From ANME-2 cluster archaeon (GTDB lineage: Archaea; Halobacteriota; Methanosarcinia; Methanosarcinales; Methanocomedenaceae): a stretch of 13,611 nt of DNA. The first letter of the stretch is position 1, and each line of letters starts with the position of its first letter. The DNA is taken from assembly GCA_023544495.1 (NCBI GenBank), contig JAMJFV010000011.1, positions 1-13,611 on the forward strand. Reading direction: 5' to 3'. Below, one piece after another: positions 5,858 to 13,141 of this stretch. A program made the position numbers and the translations under genes. The notes below the pieces were generated by a model. That model was not told where the DNA came from. It worked only from the letters and a program-made list of their open reading frames with translations, and searched no databases.

Positions 5858-7210
5858 TCATACTCTTCTTTTTAACCTTGAGATTCCCATCCTTACTTTT
5901 AGTGTTAATTTTTCAGGTATCGATCCCATCAGAGCAGGGTCAAGAGAAACAGCATTTATCCACGCTCTAGCTGCTTTATCAAGACTGCCAAGTTCATAAT
6001 AGGCAGACCCCAGACCTTTATACGCTTCTGTAAATTCCGGTTCAATACCCAGAGCATTTTCATACTCTTTGACTGCTTCTTTATATCTTCCCAGGTTTGT
6101 AAATACATCACCCAGATTATGATGGGCTAAGGCATTATTGGGATCAAGCCTTATAGTTGCATGGAACTCTTTAATTGCTTCTTCATTTCTTTTTTGCCCG
6201 ATATAGATATTTCCCAGATTATTGTGGGCACAGGCAAATTTGGGATCAAGTTCTATCGCTTTTTCCAGCTCTTGTATTGCTTCGTCGAATTTACCTGAAT
6301 GTGCATAAATATTCCCAAGGTTGTTATGAGTTTCTGCACATCCTGGATTAAGTGTGATAGCTTTCGTGAGCATCTCTATAGCTTTTTCAGAATCCCCGGT
6401 CTTAAAAAGGGTAACAGCAAGGTTATTTCGTACTTCATTATATCCCTGGTCAAGTTTCATGGCTTCCTGGAACTCTTCTATGGCTTTATCATATCTTTCC
6501 ATTTTATCATAGGTGATACCAAGATTGTTATGGATATTATGGTTCAATCCGATATCTTTTGTTACCCGGAAGTAAGAGTAATATTCGATGATACATTTAG
6601 AGATCTCTTCATCAATTCCCGTTATTTCCACAGTATTTTTAAGAGTATAACTATTTTCTTTGATGTAATACAGCTGCTTTACATCTATCTCCTTTATCGA
6701 ATCTATGCTGAAATCCACAAATATCATTGAATCTGATGAGAAACTTTCTGTTAAGAGAAATACATGACGTCCAGCAGTTGCTGATCTCACATCAGGTACA
6801 AGACAGCTCAGAAAGATATAGCCAAGTTGTGTGATGGCTGCACATGAGGCCAGGAGTTCTATAGAGTTCTTTTTTTCTGATTCAGGTATTGTAGATTTTA
6901 TAACAGCATTAAAAATATCTTCATCATCATGCGTTAAACCATTAACAAGAAATCTGATAAGTGAAGTAGGGTAGTCAGGACGATAATAACCTCTATCTTC
7001 AAGGCTGACCATCAGGTCTTGCAACGAGTTAATCAAACAGTCAATGTCTTTTCCATTTCGGGCAGACACTACACGCTGTTCGATGGTTTCAAAATCGATA
7101 TCCCTGAATAACTTTTCCAGTTCGCTCTGGATATCAGGTAGTATTGTTTCATTATACCCCAGGCTTAAAAGGATATCTTTGATGTCAGGAAGAGAATTTG
7201 TCATGGTCAT
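5858..7210 (-). CDS. TPR protein with unrecognised N-terminal domain
   Basis: A 450-residue cytoplasmic protein with no signal peptide. Residues 223-426 are six consecutive 34-residue tetratricopeptide repeats without gaps (starting near 223, 257, 291, 325, 359 and 393), each with the NNLGxxY...AIxEFxxAIxLDP pattern; such repeats form a superhelix that binds peptides or partner proteins. The first ~215 residues are alpha/beta in look, with charged helices (20-75) and hydrophobic strands (GRHVFLLTESF, SMIFVDFSID); I recognise no family. The tail is basic (RLKRRV). ATG 7210 and ATG 7204 are both possible; neither has a clear Shine-Dalgarno, so a short leader or read-through from the pirin gene 73 bases upstream is likely. 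The partner is unknown. Confidence 0.8.
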   Translation of the reverse strand: MTMTNSLPDIKDILLSLGYNETILPDIQSELEKLFRDIDFETIEQRVVSARNGKDIDCLINSLQDLMVSLEDRGYYRPDYPTSLIRFLVNGLTHDDEDIFNAVIKSTIPESEKKNSIELLASCAAITQLGYIFLSCLVPDVRSATAGRHVFLLTESFSSDSMIFVDFSIDSIKEIDVKQLYYIKENSYTLKNTVEITGIDEEISKCIIEYYSYFRVTKDIGLNHNIHNNLGITYDKMERYDKAIEEFQEAMKLDQGYNEVRNNLAVTLFKTGDSEKAIEMLTKAITLNPGCAETHNNLGNIYAHSGKFDEAIQELEKAIELDPKFACAHNNLGNIYIGQKRNEEAIKEFHATIRLDPNNALAHHNLGDVFTNLGRYKEAVKEYENALGIEPEFTEAYKGLGSAYYELGSLDKAARAWINAVSLDPALMGSIPEKLTLKVRMGISRLKRRV

Positions 7211-7283
7211 TTATAGTTGTTAGTTTCCCACGCCTGTGTACTCTGTGGTTTATTGCACATAACTTGTTGTAATATGTAGTTAA

Positions 7284-8162
7284 TTAATCAATATTGATTG
7301 GTTTTTCACTATAAATACTGTTTTTAATAAAGGTTCCATTTCTATACTCTTCAAATGCAGTCGCCAATTCCTCTTGGGTGTTCATAACGATCGGTCCGGC
7401 CCAGGCTACTGGCTCACCAATAGGTTTTCCCGAGATCAAAAGGAAACGGAGTCTTTCATCATGTGTAGATATTGTAACTTCATCTCCATCGCTGAATATG
7501 ACAAGATGTTCTCCTCCTATTGATGCAGGTTCGTCCTGGTCAAAAAAGCCACTTCCCTCTATCACATACGCAAACGCTCTATACCCTTGCCGGATATTGT
7601 GTTTGAATTCTGTGAATGACGGAATGGTAACATCAAGATATTCGATGTCAACTATGATGTCCTGGACCGGTCCTCTTGTATTCCCCACTTCTCCGCTGAT
7701 GATCCTGATCGTACTGTTATTTTCTCCAATGACTTCAGGTATTTGATCATTTTTTACTTCCCTGTACCTGGGCACCATCATTTTATGCGAGGATGGCAGG
7801 TTCACCCATAATTGAAATCCCCATATGCTCCCATTGTCACCCTTTGGCATTTCCTGGTGGATTATTCCGCTCCCCCCGGTCATCCACTGAACATCTCCGG
7901 ATTCAATTATGCCTTTATTTCCCATGCTGTCCCCGTGTTCCACGCTGCCTTCAAGGACATAGGTTACTGTTTCTATGCCTCTGTGAGGGTGCCATGGAAA
8001 TCCGGCTATATAGTCCTCAGGATTATTTGAATGAAAATCATCGAGGAGCAAAAAGGGGTCCAGTAAAGGTACTTCAGAGTTCCCGAATGCCCTCTTTAAA
8101 TGCACACCTGCTCCTTCGATAGTAGGTACGCTCTTAAGTATTGTTTCAATATTCCGTATCAC
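7284..8162 (-). CDS. Pirin family protein
   Basis: A 292-residue bicupin of the pirin family, matching the usual length of about 290. The N-terminal cupin keeps the iron ligands: His58 and His60 in HPHRGIETVTYVLEG, and His102 and Glu104 in GIIHQEMP. DSMGN and GDVQWMTGGSGI are further family marks. The C-terminal cupin (about 170-260) lacks a metal site, as usual, and ends with the family's VAWAGPIVMNTQEE segment. Pirins act as quercetinase-like dioxygenases or as redox-sensing cofactors; the archaeal role is unknown. The start is a GTG at 8162 with GGAGGT (8171-8176, minus) 8 bases upstream. It has its own TATA box and may be co-transcribed with the TPR gene. Confidence 0.9.
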   Translation of the reverse strand: MIRNIETILKSVPTIEGAGVHLKRAFGNSEVPLLDPFLLLDDFHSNNPEDYIAGFPWHPHRGIETVTYVLEGSVEHGDSMGNKGIIESGDVQWMTGGSGIIHQEMPKGDNGSIWGFQLWVNLPSSHKMMVPRYREVKNDQIPEVIGENNSTIRIISGEVGNTRGPVQDIIVDIEYLDVTIPSFTEFKHNIRQGYRAFAYVIEGSGFFDQDEPASIGGEHLVIFSDGDEVTISTHDERLRFLLISGKPIGEPVAWAGPIVMNTQEELATAFEEYRNGTFIKNSIYSEKPINID

Positions 8163-8200
8163 CTAATCCTACCTCCATGCAGTAATGTATCTACTGGAGT

Positions 8201-8210
8201 GATATAATAA
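8201..8210 (-). promoter_or_regulatory. Candidate TATA box of the pirin gene
   Basis: The minus strand reads TTATTATATC. A start about 26 bases on (near 8180) leaves a short leader containing the GGAGGT ribosome site before the GTG at 8162. This separates pirin from the ECF operon upstream. Confidence 0.4.
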
Positions 8211-8230
8211 CCTATGGTGCATCATCGCAT

Positions 8231-8971
8231 TCACATGAAAAACAACATCAATAAAGCCATAACCGAATATATCCCCATTCCTGCATAATCCCGCGTCCCC
8301 AGGGACCTTCCGTAATAATAATACCGTCTTCCTGAATGAAAACACCGTGATTCCAGTGCATCCGACAGTTCATCCGCCCTGCGGAATGACCTGAATAGCA
8401 ATGGGACCACCAGAGCAGTAAATCCCTTCAATCCCCGTGGTTTATATCCCCTGGCAGCCTGGGCTTTTGAAATGGTATCCTTTTCCCTGAACAGTTCCGG
8501 TATCAATGTCATAGCAGTCCCTGTCATAAAAGCCAGGTCGGTACCAAAAGCGCCCAACGGTCTTAAAAAGAACATAAGAGCATAGTTCAGACCCGATGGT
8601 GAAGTGGTATAGGTCAACATGGATGTGTACAGTATCAACAGGATGAACCGCAAAACAAGGACACTGCCCCCAACAACCCCCTCCAGAGCAGGCACGGACA
8701 GCCCCTCAAAGAGGGGCGTTCCAGGTGTGAACAATACATGTGTCAGGAATATAAGGCCAAAGAATACCAGCACAGGCCTCAGCCCCTGTACCAATCTTGT
8801 ATACGGTAACCCGGACACTCGGGATAGCAGCACCACAAGACCCAGCAGGACGAACAGGGCAGGCGGCCGTGCAGCATATATCAGCAGGCTCATCCCCACC
8901 ATCAGTACCAATTTCGTTCTCGGGTCAAGCAGGTGCAGGTACGACCTGCCGTGACCATATATCCCGATCAT
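8231..8971 (-). CDS. ecfT: ECF transporter transmembrane (T) component, CbiQ/EcfT family
   Basis: A 246-residue membrane protein with four to six hydrophobic segments. It is the scaffold that couples the ATPases to the BioY substrate subunit. The N-terminus (HLLDPRTKLVLMV) is the family's typical DPRTKL entry. The first coupling motif is intact as QAARGYKPRG (171-180); the second reads ALESRCF (205-211), with Cys in place of the usual Gly of the ARG/SRG motif. These short helices insert into grooves of the two ATPases. Its ATG overlaps the TGA of the preceding ATPase gene as ATGA. It is the last gene of the bioY operon. The C-terminus is a short hydrophobic helix. Confidence 0.9.
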   Translation of the reverse strand: MIGIYGHGRSYLHLLDPRTKLVLMVGMSLLIYAARPPALFVLLGLVVLLSRVSGLPYTRLVQGLRPVLVFFGLIFLTHVLFTPGTPLFEGLSVPALEGVVGGSVLVLRFILLILYTSMLTYTTSPSGLNYALMFFLRPLGAFGTDLAFMTGTAMTLIPELFREKDTISKAQAARGYKPRGLKGFTALVVPLLFRSFRRADELSDALESRCFHSGRRYYYYGRSLGTRDYAGMGIYSVMALLMLFFM

Positions 8972-9786
8972 GTTCTCACCAGCGAGCGTCGTATCTGATC
9001 AATTGCATCTTCCAGCAGGATAACATCTGGGTCCACATCAAACCCCAGCTGTTGTAATCCGAACATGACCTGGTTCAACACCGGCAGGTATTCAACCCTG
9101 TCCATTCTCAACGCCCAGTCCAGGTAGCCGGAAACAGTGCCGGTAAAGGCTACCTTTCCCTGGTCAAGAACGGCCAGATGTCTGGATATGGTTACAACTT
9201 CCTGCAGCCTGTGGGCGATATAAATGAAAGTGATGTCTCCTGATATACGTTCGATTATCTCCATCACCTTCTTTCGGGTCATTGGGTCCAGGCTGGCTGT
9301 GGGTTCGTCAAGTATGATGACGCCTGGTTGTATGGCCAGGACCGAAGCAAAGGCTGCCAGTCTCAACGTACCTCTGTTCAGATGGAATGGTGACCTGTCG
9401 AGCAACTGCCGGTCAAGCCCGACCAGGTCCAGCGTGGAAAATATGCGCTCGTTCACTTCACCCTCAGTGAGACCCGAATGTAACAGGCCAGAAGCCATGT
9501 CCCTGAACAGTGTCTTTTCAAAAAAGAGATCTTCAGGTTGTTGGAACAGTATGCCAACATTCTTTCCGGGACATGGTGGTTCTCCGTCTATGGTAATTCT
9601 GCCGCCTGTGGGTTTCCCAAGACCTGCGATTAGGGATGCCAGGGTGGATTTACCAGAACCTATACCCCCCACCAATCCGAAAATACCGCCTTTTTGTATG
9701 GTGAGGTTAATTTCTTCGAGCGCTTTTATTTCTTCGGAAGTACCGGCATCATAGAGGTGGGTCAGGTGTCTGATCTCAATCGACAT
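8968..9786 (-). CDS. ECF transporter ATPase subunit with degenerate ABC signature
   Basis: A 272-residue ABC ATPase of the CbiO/EcfA type. Walker A is GGIGSGKS (40-47), the Q-loop is at Gln82 (FQQPED), Walker B is VIILDE (156-161) with catalytic Glu161, the D-loop is ASLD, and the H-loop is His192 (IAHRLQE). Where LSGGQ is expected it reads HLNRGTLRLAAF (135-146): only one glycine of the signature remains, although the Walker B region downstream is normal. In a heterodimer this removes the signature facing the partner's Walker A, so one of the two ATP sites may be weak. The ATG at 9786 has GGAGG a few bases upstream, inside the preceding gene, and overlaps it by 25 bases. It is translationally coupled to ecfT. 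Confidence 0.9.
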   Translation of the reverse strand: MSIEIRHLTHLYDAGTSEEIKALEEINLTIQKGGIFGLVGGIGSGKSTLASLIAGLGKPTGGRITIDGEPPCPGKNVGILFQQPEDLFFEKTLFRDMASGLLHSGLTEGEVNERIFSTLDLVGLDRQLLDRSPFHLNRGTLRLAAFASVLAIQPGVIILDEPTASLDPMTRKKVMEIIERISGDITFIYIAHRLQEVVTISRHLAVLDQGKVAFTGTVSGYLDWALRMDRVEYLPVLNQVMFGLQQLGFDVDPDVILLEDAIDQIRRSLVRT

Positions 9787-10562
9787 AGTTCCTCCAGAAG
9801 AGCCTTTGCGGTCAGAACGGGTGACAGGCCTAATACCCGTGAGATGACCAGAGGCACCGGAATATCCATTGTCTCATCATCCAGTAATTGGTTGAAGACC
9901 TCATGTAAGGTTCCCTGGTTCATTATCCCGGACATGGAAAGCACAATAAGCCTGTGGCACTGTATCAGTTCTTCAGGGTCATGGGTGATATGGACAATGG
10001 TTGTCCCTTCGCGGTTCAACCTGGCTATATGCTCAAGGATAATTCTCCCGTGCCCCGCATCCACCATGGAAACGGGTTCATCAAGGATGATGCATTCCGG
10101 TTCCATGACCATGACTGCGACAAGGTTCACCAACTGTTTCTGCCCTCCGCTCAGCGTCCTGATAGTGCGGTGCCGCAATTCATGTATCCCCAGAAGTCCG
10201 AGATATCTTTCGATCCTGTCATCAATTTCAGGCACGGGAAGTCCCAGGTTTTCCAGGCCGAAGACCAGGTCCTCTTCCACGGTCTCACCTATGGCCTGAG
10301 CGTCAGGGTTCTGAAATACCATGCCTGCAGACCTGCGGATCTCAAGCAACCTGCTCCTGTCGCCAGTGGAAGCCCCATTGATTCTGATGGTCCCCTTTTC
10401 GGGTATTAAGAGACCGGTCATAAGCTTTGCGAGGGTGGTCTTTCCCGATCCGTTTTCCCCCATGATCCCAAGATATTCTCCCTTATTGACCCTGATACTA
10501 ATATCTCCCAGTATCTGGCCCGTTGCGGGGTAGGAGAAAGAAACACCTTCCAGTTTTATCAT
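9762..10562 (-). CDS. ECF transporter ATPase subunit with canonical motifs
   Basis: A 266-residue CbiO/EcfA-type ABC ATPase. Walker A is GENGSGKTT (35-43), the Q-loop is Gln84 (VFQNPDAQA, the ECF-typical form), the signature is LSGGQKQ (137-143), Walker B is CIILDE (157-162) with Glu162, and the switch histidine is His194 (HITHD). The D-loop reads SMVD rather than the common SALD. The C-terminal ~50 residues are the extension found in ECF ATPases. It should pair with the second ATPase downstream to power biotin uptake through EcfT and BioY. Its ATG overlaps the bioY TGA (ATGA), and its 3' end overlaps the next gene by 25 bases. Confidence 0.93.
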   Translation of the reverse strand: MIKLEGVSFSYPATGQILGDISIRVNKGEYLGIMGENGSGKTTLAKLMTGLLIPEKGTIRINGASTGDRSRLLEIRRSAGMVFQNPDAQAIGETVEEDLVFGLENLGLPVPEIDDRIERYLGLLGIHELRHRTIRTLSGGQKQLVNLVAVMVMEPECIILDEPVSMVDAGHGRIILEHIARLNREGTTIVHITHDPEELIQCHRLIVLSMSGIMNQGTLHEVFNQLLDDETMDIPVPLVISRVLGLSPVLTAKALLEELCRLRSDT

Positions 10563-11098
10563 GATATGTTTAAAAAGGGTCTGATCCTGTCCGCCACTAT
10601 CAATGCGGCTAGTATTTTGATAGCGTCACCCAGTAAAAAGGGGGCCATTCCTACTGCAACAGCTTGGGGTATGGATATATGTGCGACGATTGATAACTGG
10701 ATCACTCCCAGCAGGTATATTACAGCGAGACCGGCGATCATGGCACCGATGGTTACATGCACCTTTTGACCGGCCCCAGTGTATATCAATCCGGTCACAA
10801 AAGCACCTGCAACAAACCCTATCAGGTAACCGCCGGTGGGACCCAGGAGCACACCCAGTCCTGACGAGCCACCCGAAAATACGGGAAGACCAATGATTCC
10901 AAGCATCACATATACTACCATACTGGTCCCTCCCCACCTGGCACCCAGTACCAGTCCTGCAAGCAGGACAAAAAATACCTGCAAGGTGATGGGGACTGGA
11001 CTTAAGGGAATGGGTATCTTGATAAAAGCACCAATGGCTGTCAATGCTGCGAACAGGGCAGCATAGATCAATGGTTTAGTATTTGTATATTCATTCAT
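10559..11098 (-). CDS. bioY: Biotin transporter substrate-binding subunit BioY
   Basis: A 179-residue S-component with six hydrophobic segments. The family hallmarks are clear: IPLSPVPITLQVFFVLLAGL (about 29-48) and FSGGSSGLGVLLGPTGGYL (about 74-92), which line the biotin site, followed by GDAIKI near the end. BioY captures biotin at the outer face and delivers it by toppling within the EcfT/ATPase module encoded directly downstream. It is the first gene of the four-gene leftward operon. The ATG at 11098 has no strong Shine-Dalgarno and probably a short leader. A BirA-type inverted repeat sits 16 bases upstream, so biotin-dependent repression is expected. Confidence 0.95.
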   Translation of the reverse strand: MNEYTNTKPLIYAALFAALTAIGAFIKIPIPLSPVPITLQVFFVLLAGLVLGARWGGTSMVVYVMLGIIGLPVFSGGSSGLGVLLGPTGGYLIGFVAGAFVTGLIYTGAGQKVHVTIGAMIAGLAVIYLLGVIQLSIVAHISIPQAVAVGMAPFLLGDAIKILAALIVADRIRPFLNIS

Positions 11099-11113
11099 GG
11101 TATCATCGTACTA

Positions 11114-11146
11114 TTGTTAACCGATACTGTGTATATGAGTTGACAA
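11114..11146 (-). promoter_or_regulatory. BirA-type biotin operator flanking the bioY TATA box
   Basis: TTGTTAACC (11114-11122) and AGTTGACAA (11138-11146) form an inverted repeat with 7 of 9 matching positions and a 15-base spacer. The known BirA operator in bacteria and archaea is TTGTAAACC, 14-15 bases, GGTTTACAA, so half-site, spacing and location before bioY all agree. The spacer carries a TATA-like CATATACAC on the minus strand, so a bound dimer would block TBP/TFB. The birA gene is not in the window. Confidence 0.65.
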
Positions 11147-11181
11147 TCAATGATGACTATACTATTTAACATTTTTGAGCA

Positions 11182-11201
11182 TACCTGTTCATGTACAGGT
11201 A
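11182..11201. promoter_or_regulatory. 20-bp inverted repeat between bioY and the TauE gene
   Basis: TACCTGT (11182-11188) and ACAGGTA (11195-11201) are perfect inverted repeats around TCATGT. The site lies about 35 bases upstream of the permease TATA box, a position suited to an activator, and behind the bioY promoter. The protein that binds it is unknown. Confidence 0.4.
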
Positions 11202-11234
11202 CACACCTTGAAGAAAACCACAGGATAACCATTC

Positions 11235-11244
11235 ATTAATATAG
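11235..11244 (+). promoter_or_regulatory. Candidate TATA box of the TauE/SafE gene
   Basis: ATTAATATAG lies about 33 bases before the ATG at 11273. At normal spacing the transcript would have a leader of fewer than 10 bases, which fits the absence of a Shine-Dalgarno. Confidence 0.4.
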
Positions 11245-11272
11245 TTCCCCGCAAAAAAAGAACTGAACAACT

Positions 11273-12025
11273 ATGGACCCTATCATAGTCGCAGTCATTG
11301 TATTCTTCGTAGCAGTTATTTTCTCAATGCTGGGACTTGGGGGGGCAATTGTCTATGTGCCCCTCTTTTACCTGCTCGGCATTGACATACGTGTGGCAAT
11401 ACCAACGGCCCTGCTGCTTAACGCCATCACTACCAGTTCAGCCTCCATTACCTATCTTCGTAAAAGAATGGTTGACCTTCAAACAGCTGCGCCCTTCATA
11501 GCGGCATCAATACTGGGAGCACCTCTGGGTGCGTATTTTACACAATTCACACCTGTTGAGATACTGCTGTGGATACTGAGCACGGTACTGGTACTTGCCG
11601 GAGCAAAGATGATCTTTTCCAGAGACCTTGATGAGAGAGACCTTTCTGTTGAGAGGAATAATGGACTGCATCTTATAGTGGGGTTGAGTTCTGGATTTGT
11701 GATAGGTATAGCTGCCGGATTGCTGGGTATTGGTGGCGGAGTGTTCACGGTACCAGTGCTGATAATACTGGGTTTCGATACTAAACGAGCTTCTGCGACC
11801 TCAGCGGTCATCGTTGCATTCATATCGTTCGCAGGATTCCTCGGGCACTTTGGCACGGGGCGTCTTGATATGGTCCTTATGGTCTGCACCGCCATAGCTG
11901 CATTTATTGGTGGCCAGGTCGGTTCACACCTGATGCACAGCAAACTGAGATCAAAGACCATCAAGCAGTTGTTCGGTGCAGTCCTATGGATCATGGCCGT
12001 AAAGATACTATCCGGGTTGGTATAG
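11273..12025 (+). CDS. TauE/SafE family (DUF81) membrane permease
   Basis: A 250-residue polytopic membrane protein with about eight hydrophobic segments and an internal duplication: LGLGGAIVYVPLFYLLGID (about 21-39) in the first half matches LGIGGGVFTVPVLIILGFD (about 150-168) in the second. The latter is the typical signature of the TauE/SafE (sulfite/sulfoacetate/anion exporter) family. A charged loop (RDLDERDLSVERNN, 116-129) joins the halves. Family members move sulfite, organosulfonates or other small anions, usually outward; the substrate is not shown here. The gene is transcribed divergently from bioY and ends 14 bases before the convergent oxidoreductase gene. Confidence 0.9.
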   Translation: MDPIIVAVIVFFVAVIFSMLGLGGAIVYVPLFYLLGIDIRVAIPTALLLNAITTSSASITYLRKRMVDLQTAAPFIAASILGAPLGAYFTQFTPVEILLWILSTVLVLAGAKMIFSRDLDERDLSVERNNGLHLIVGLSSGFVIGIAAGLLGIGGGVFTVPVLIILGFDTKRASATSAVIVAFISFAGFLGHFGTGRLDMVLMVCTAIAAFIGGQVGSHLMHSKLRSKTIKQLFGAVLWIMAVKILSGLV

Positions 12026-12039
12026 TGATTGTACCGCTA

Positions 12040-12708
12040 TTATGAGTACATGGGATTGTCACCGGTGCGCAATGCCCTTAATATCTCTTCCACAAAATGT
12101 TCAGGGGGCTGGGCACCCACGAAATCCACCACTTCATTGATGATTATCTTTGGCACGCTCATAGCCATATATCTCTGTGCGATGTGAGGAAACTCTACCA
12201 TTTCGACCATATCAGCTTTGATATGTTCATTCTCGATAGCAAGTTTATGGGCTGTCCGTACCGCCATTGAGCAATAGGGACAGGTCGGGGTCACCAACAC
12301 CTGGATATGCACAGGCTTCTTGACTTCGGCCAGTTTTTTCCTGACATCATCGGACAGGTCGGTCTTTCCCCTCGATACATCGATAAGGTCTTCCTGAAAT
12401 GAAGCGAACTCATAACCCGAAGGGATGCCATAGTATCTGATACCGTAATCCTTCTTGCCCAGCATGACGATAGCTGGGATCATTTTTACCCCATAGGACT
12501 TTGCCAGTTTTCCATCCTTGACAAAATCATGGACCTCAGATTCGATCTTCGGTGATATTTTTGCCAGGTCTTCCACCATACCCCTGGTATCGGCACAGAA
12601 CTGGCACTCGTTCTCCTGGGTGAACATTACCAGTTTGACATTACCCTCAAGGCTCTCCGCCAGTTTGGCCTTCAGTTTTTCCTTATCTGATTCCTGTATC
12701 AATGCCAT
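12040..12708 (-). CDS. Protein disulfide oxidoreductase (PDO), two-thioredoxin-fold glutaredoxin-like
   Basis: A 222-residue protein made of two thioredoxin-fold units, the architecture of archaeal PDO (glutaredoxin-like) proteins. The N-unit has CQFC (Cys35/Cys38) and its cis-proline in MIPAI (Pro78). The C-unit has CPYC (Cys143/Cys146) in VTPTCPYCSMA and its cis-proline in SVPKI (Pro186). CPYC is the active, glutaredoxin/PDO-type motif. These cytosolic enzymes reduce or shuffle disulfides, often with a thioredoxin reductase, and take part in oxidative-stress response. No signal peptide is seen. The start is supported by AGGAGG about 8 bases upstream. It follows pth2 after 85 bases on the same strand and may have its own promoter. 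Confidence 0.9.
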   Translation of the reverse strand: MALIQESDKEKLKAKLAESLEGNVKLVMFTQENECQFCADTRGMVEDLAKISPKIESEVHDFVKDGKLAKSYGVKMIPAIVMLGKKDYGIRYYGIPSGYEFASFQEDLIDVSRGKTDLSDDVRKKLAEVKKPVHIQVLVTPTCPYCSMAVRTAHKLAIENEHIKADMVEMVEFPHIAQRYMAMSVPKIIINEVVDFVGAQPPEHFVEEILRALRTGDNPMYS

Positions 12709-12751
12709 ACAATAACCTCCTGCTACTCCCTGTAATCTGCAGATTGTAATA

Positions 12752-12790
12752 GACTATTGAAATTCATCCAATATCTAAACTTCGATAGTC
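12752..12790 (-). promoter_or_regulatory. Inverted repeat around a TATA-like box before the PDO gene
   Basis: GACTATTGAA (12752-12761) and TTCGATAGTC (12781-12790) pair at 9 of 10 positions, with a T-G pair at the tenth. The 19-base interior contains TTTAGATATT on the minus strand, a possible TATA box for the PDO gene. It may be an operator for that gene, or an RNA stem after the pth2 stop codon; no T-run follows, so a terminator is less likely. Confidence 0.35.
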
Positions 12791-12793
12791 TCA

Positions 12794-13141
12794 CTATACC
12801 AGCTTCAACTTACCCACTACCTTGTCCAGTTTCTCAACAGCTGCCGGTCCTATGCCCAGCACAGTGACAGTCCCCGGTGGGATCTGGGTTAGTCCGGCAT
12901 CAGTGATAAGGGCCGTGGGCAGTCCCTCCCTGCGTGCCATCTCCTTCAAATGGAACAGGTCCTGCAAGGTCCCGGTCTTGAGCACGACCTTCTTCTGGCC
13001 ATCCTTCATCCAGGCATCACGGTCTTTCTTATCTGCAAAATCAGATGCTGTTACTGCCGCATGTGCCACCTGAACTGCCAGCTTGCCTTTTGAAAGTTTG
13101 AGGTCATCACGGGTAACGATGCACTGCTTATATTCAGTCAT
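12794..13141 (-). CDS. pth2: Peptidyl-tRNA hydrolase, archaeal/eukaryotic type (Pth2)
   Basis: A 115-residue enzyme that releases peptides from prematurely dropped peptidyl-tRNA. Family features: KQCIVTRDDLKLSKGKLAVQVAHAAV near the N-terminus (the K-G-K-x-x-x-Q-x-x-H-A core), KVVLKTGTLQDL, the GLPTALITDAGLTQIPPGTVTVLGIGP block with the catalytic-region Asp and Thr, and the terminal KLDKVVGKLKL. The length is typical. The start at 13141 (MTEYKQ) is preferred: it gives the normal length and overlaps the upstream stop by eight bases (ATGACTGA), as in coupled genes. An in-frame upstream codon at 13162 would add seven unlikely residues. It is co-transcribed with the unrecognised gene to its right. 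Confidence 0.95.
   Translation of the reverse strand: MTEYKQCIVTRDDLKLSKGKLAVQVAHAAVTASDFADKKDRDAWMKDGQKKVVLKTGTLQDLFHLKEMARREGLPTALITDAGLTQIPPGTVTVLGIGPAAVEKLDKVVGKLKLV

Noticed and set aside
9224..10299. Long plus-strand open frames opposite the two ATPase genes
   Set aside because: Walker A, signature and Walker B motifs read on the minus strand; the plus-strand frames are antisense shadows rich in Ser, Pro and Arg.
11150..11210. ATGATGA considered as the C box of a box C/D guide RNA
   Set aside because: No matching CTGA D box is found at a suitable distance, and the region is better explained as a divergent promoter.
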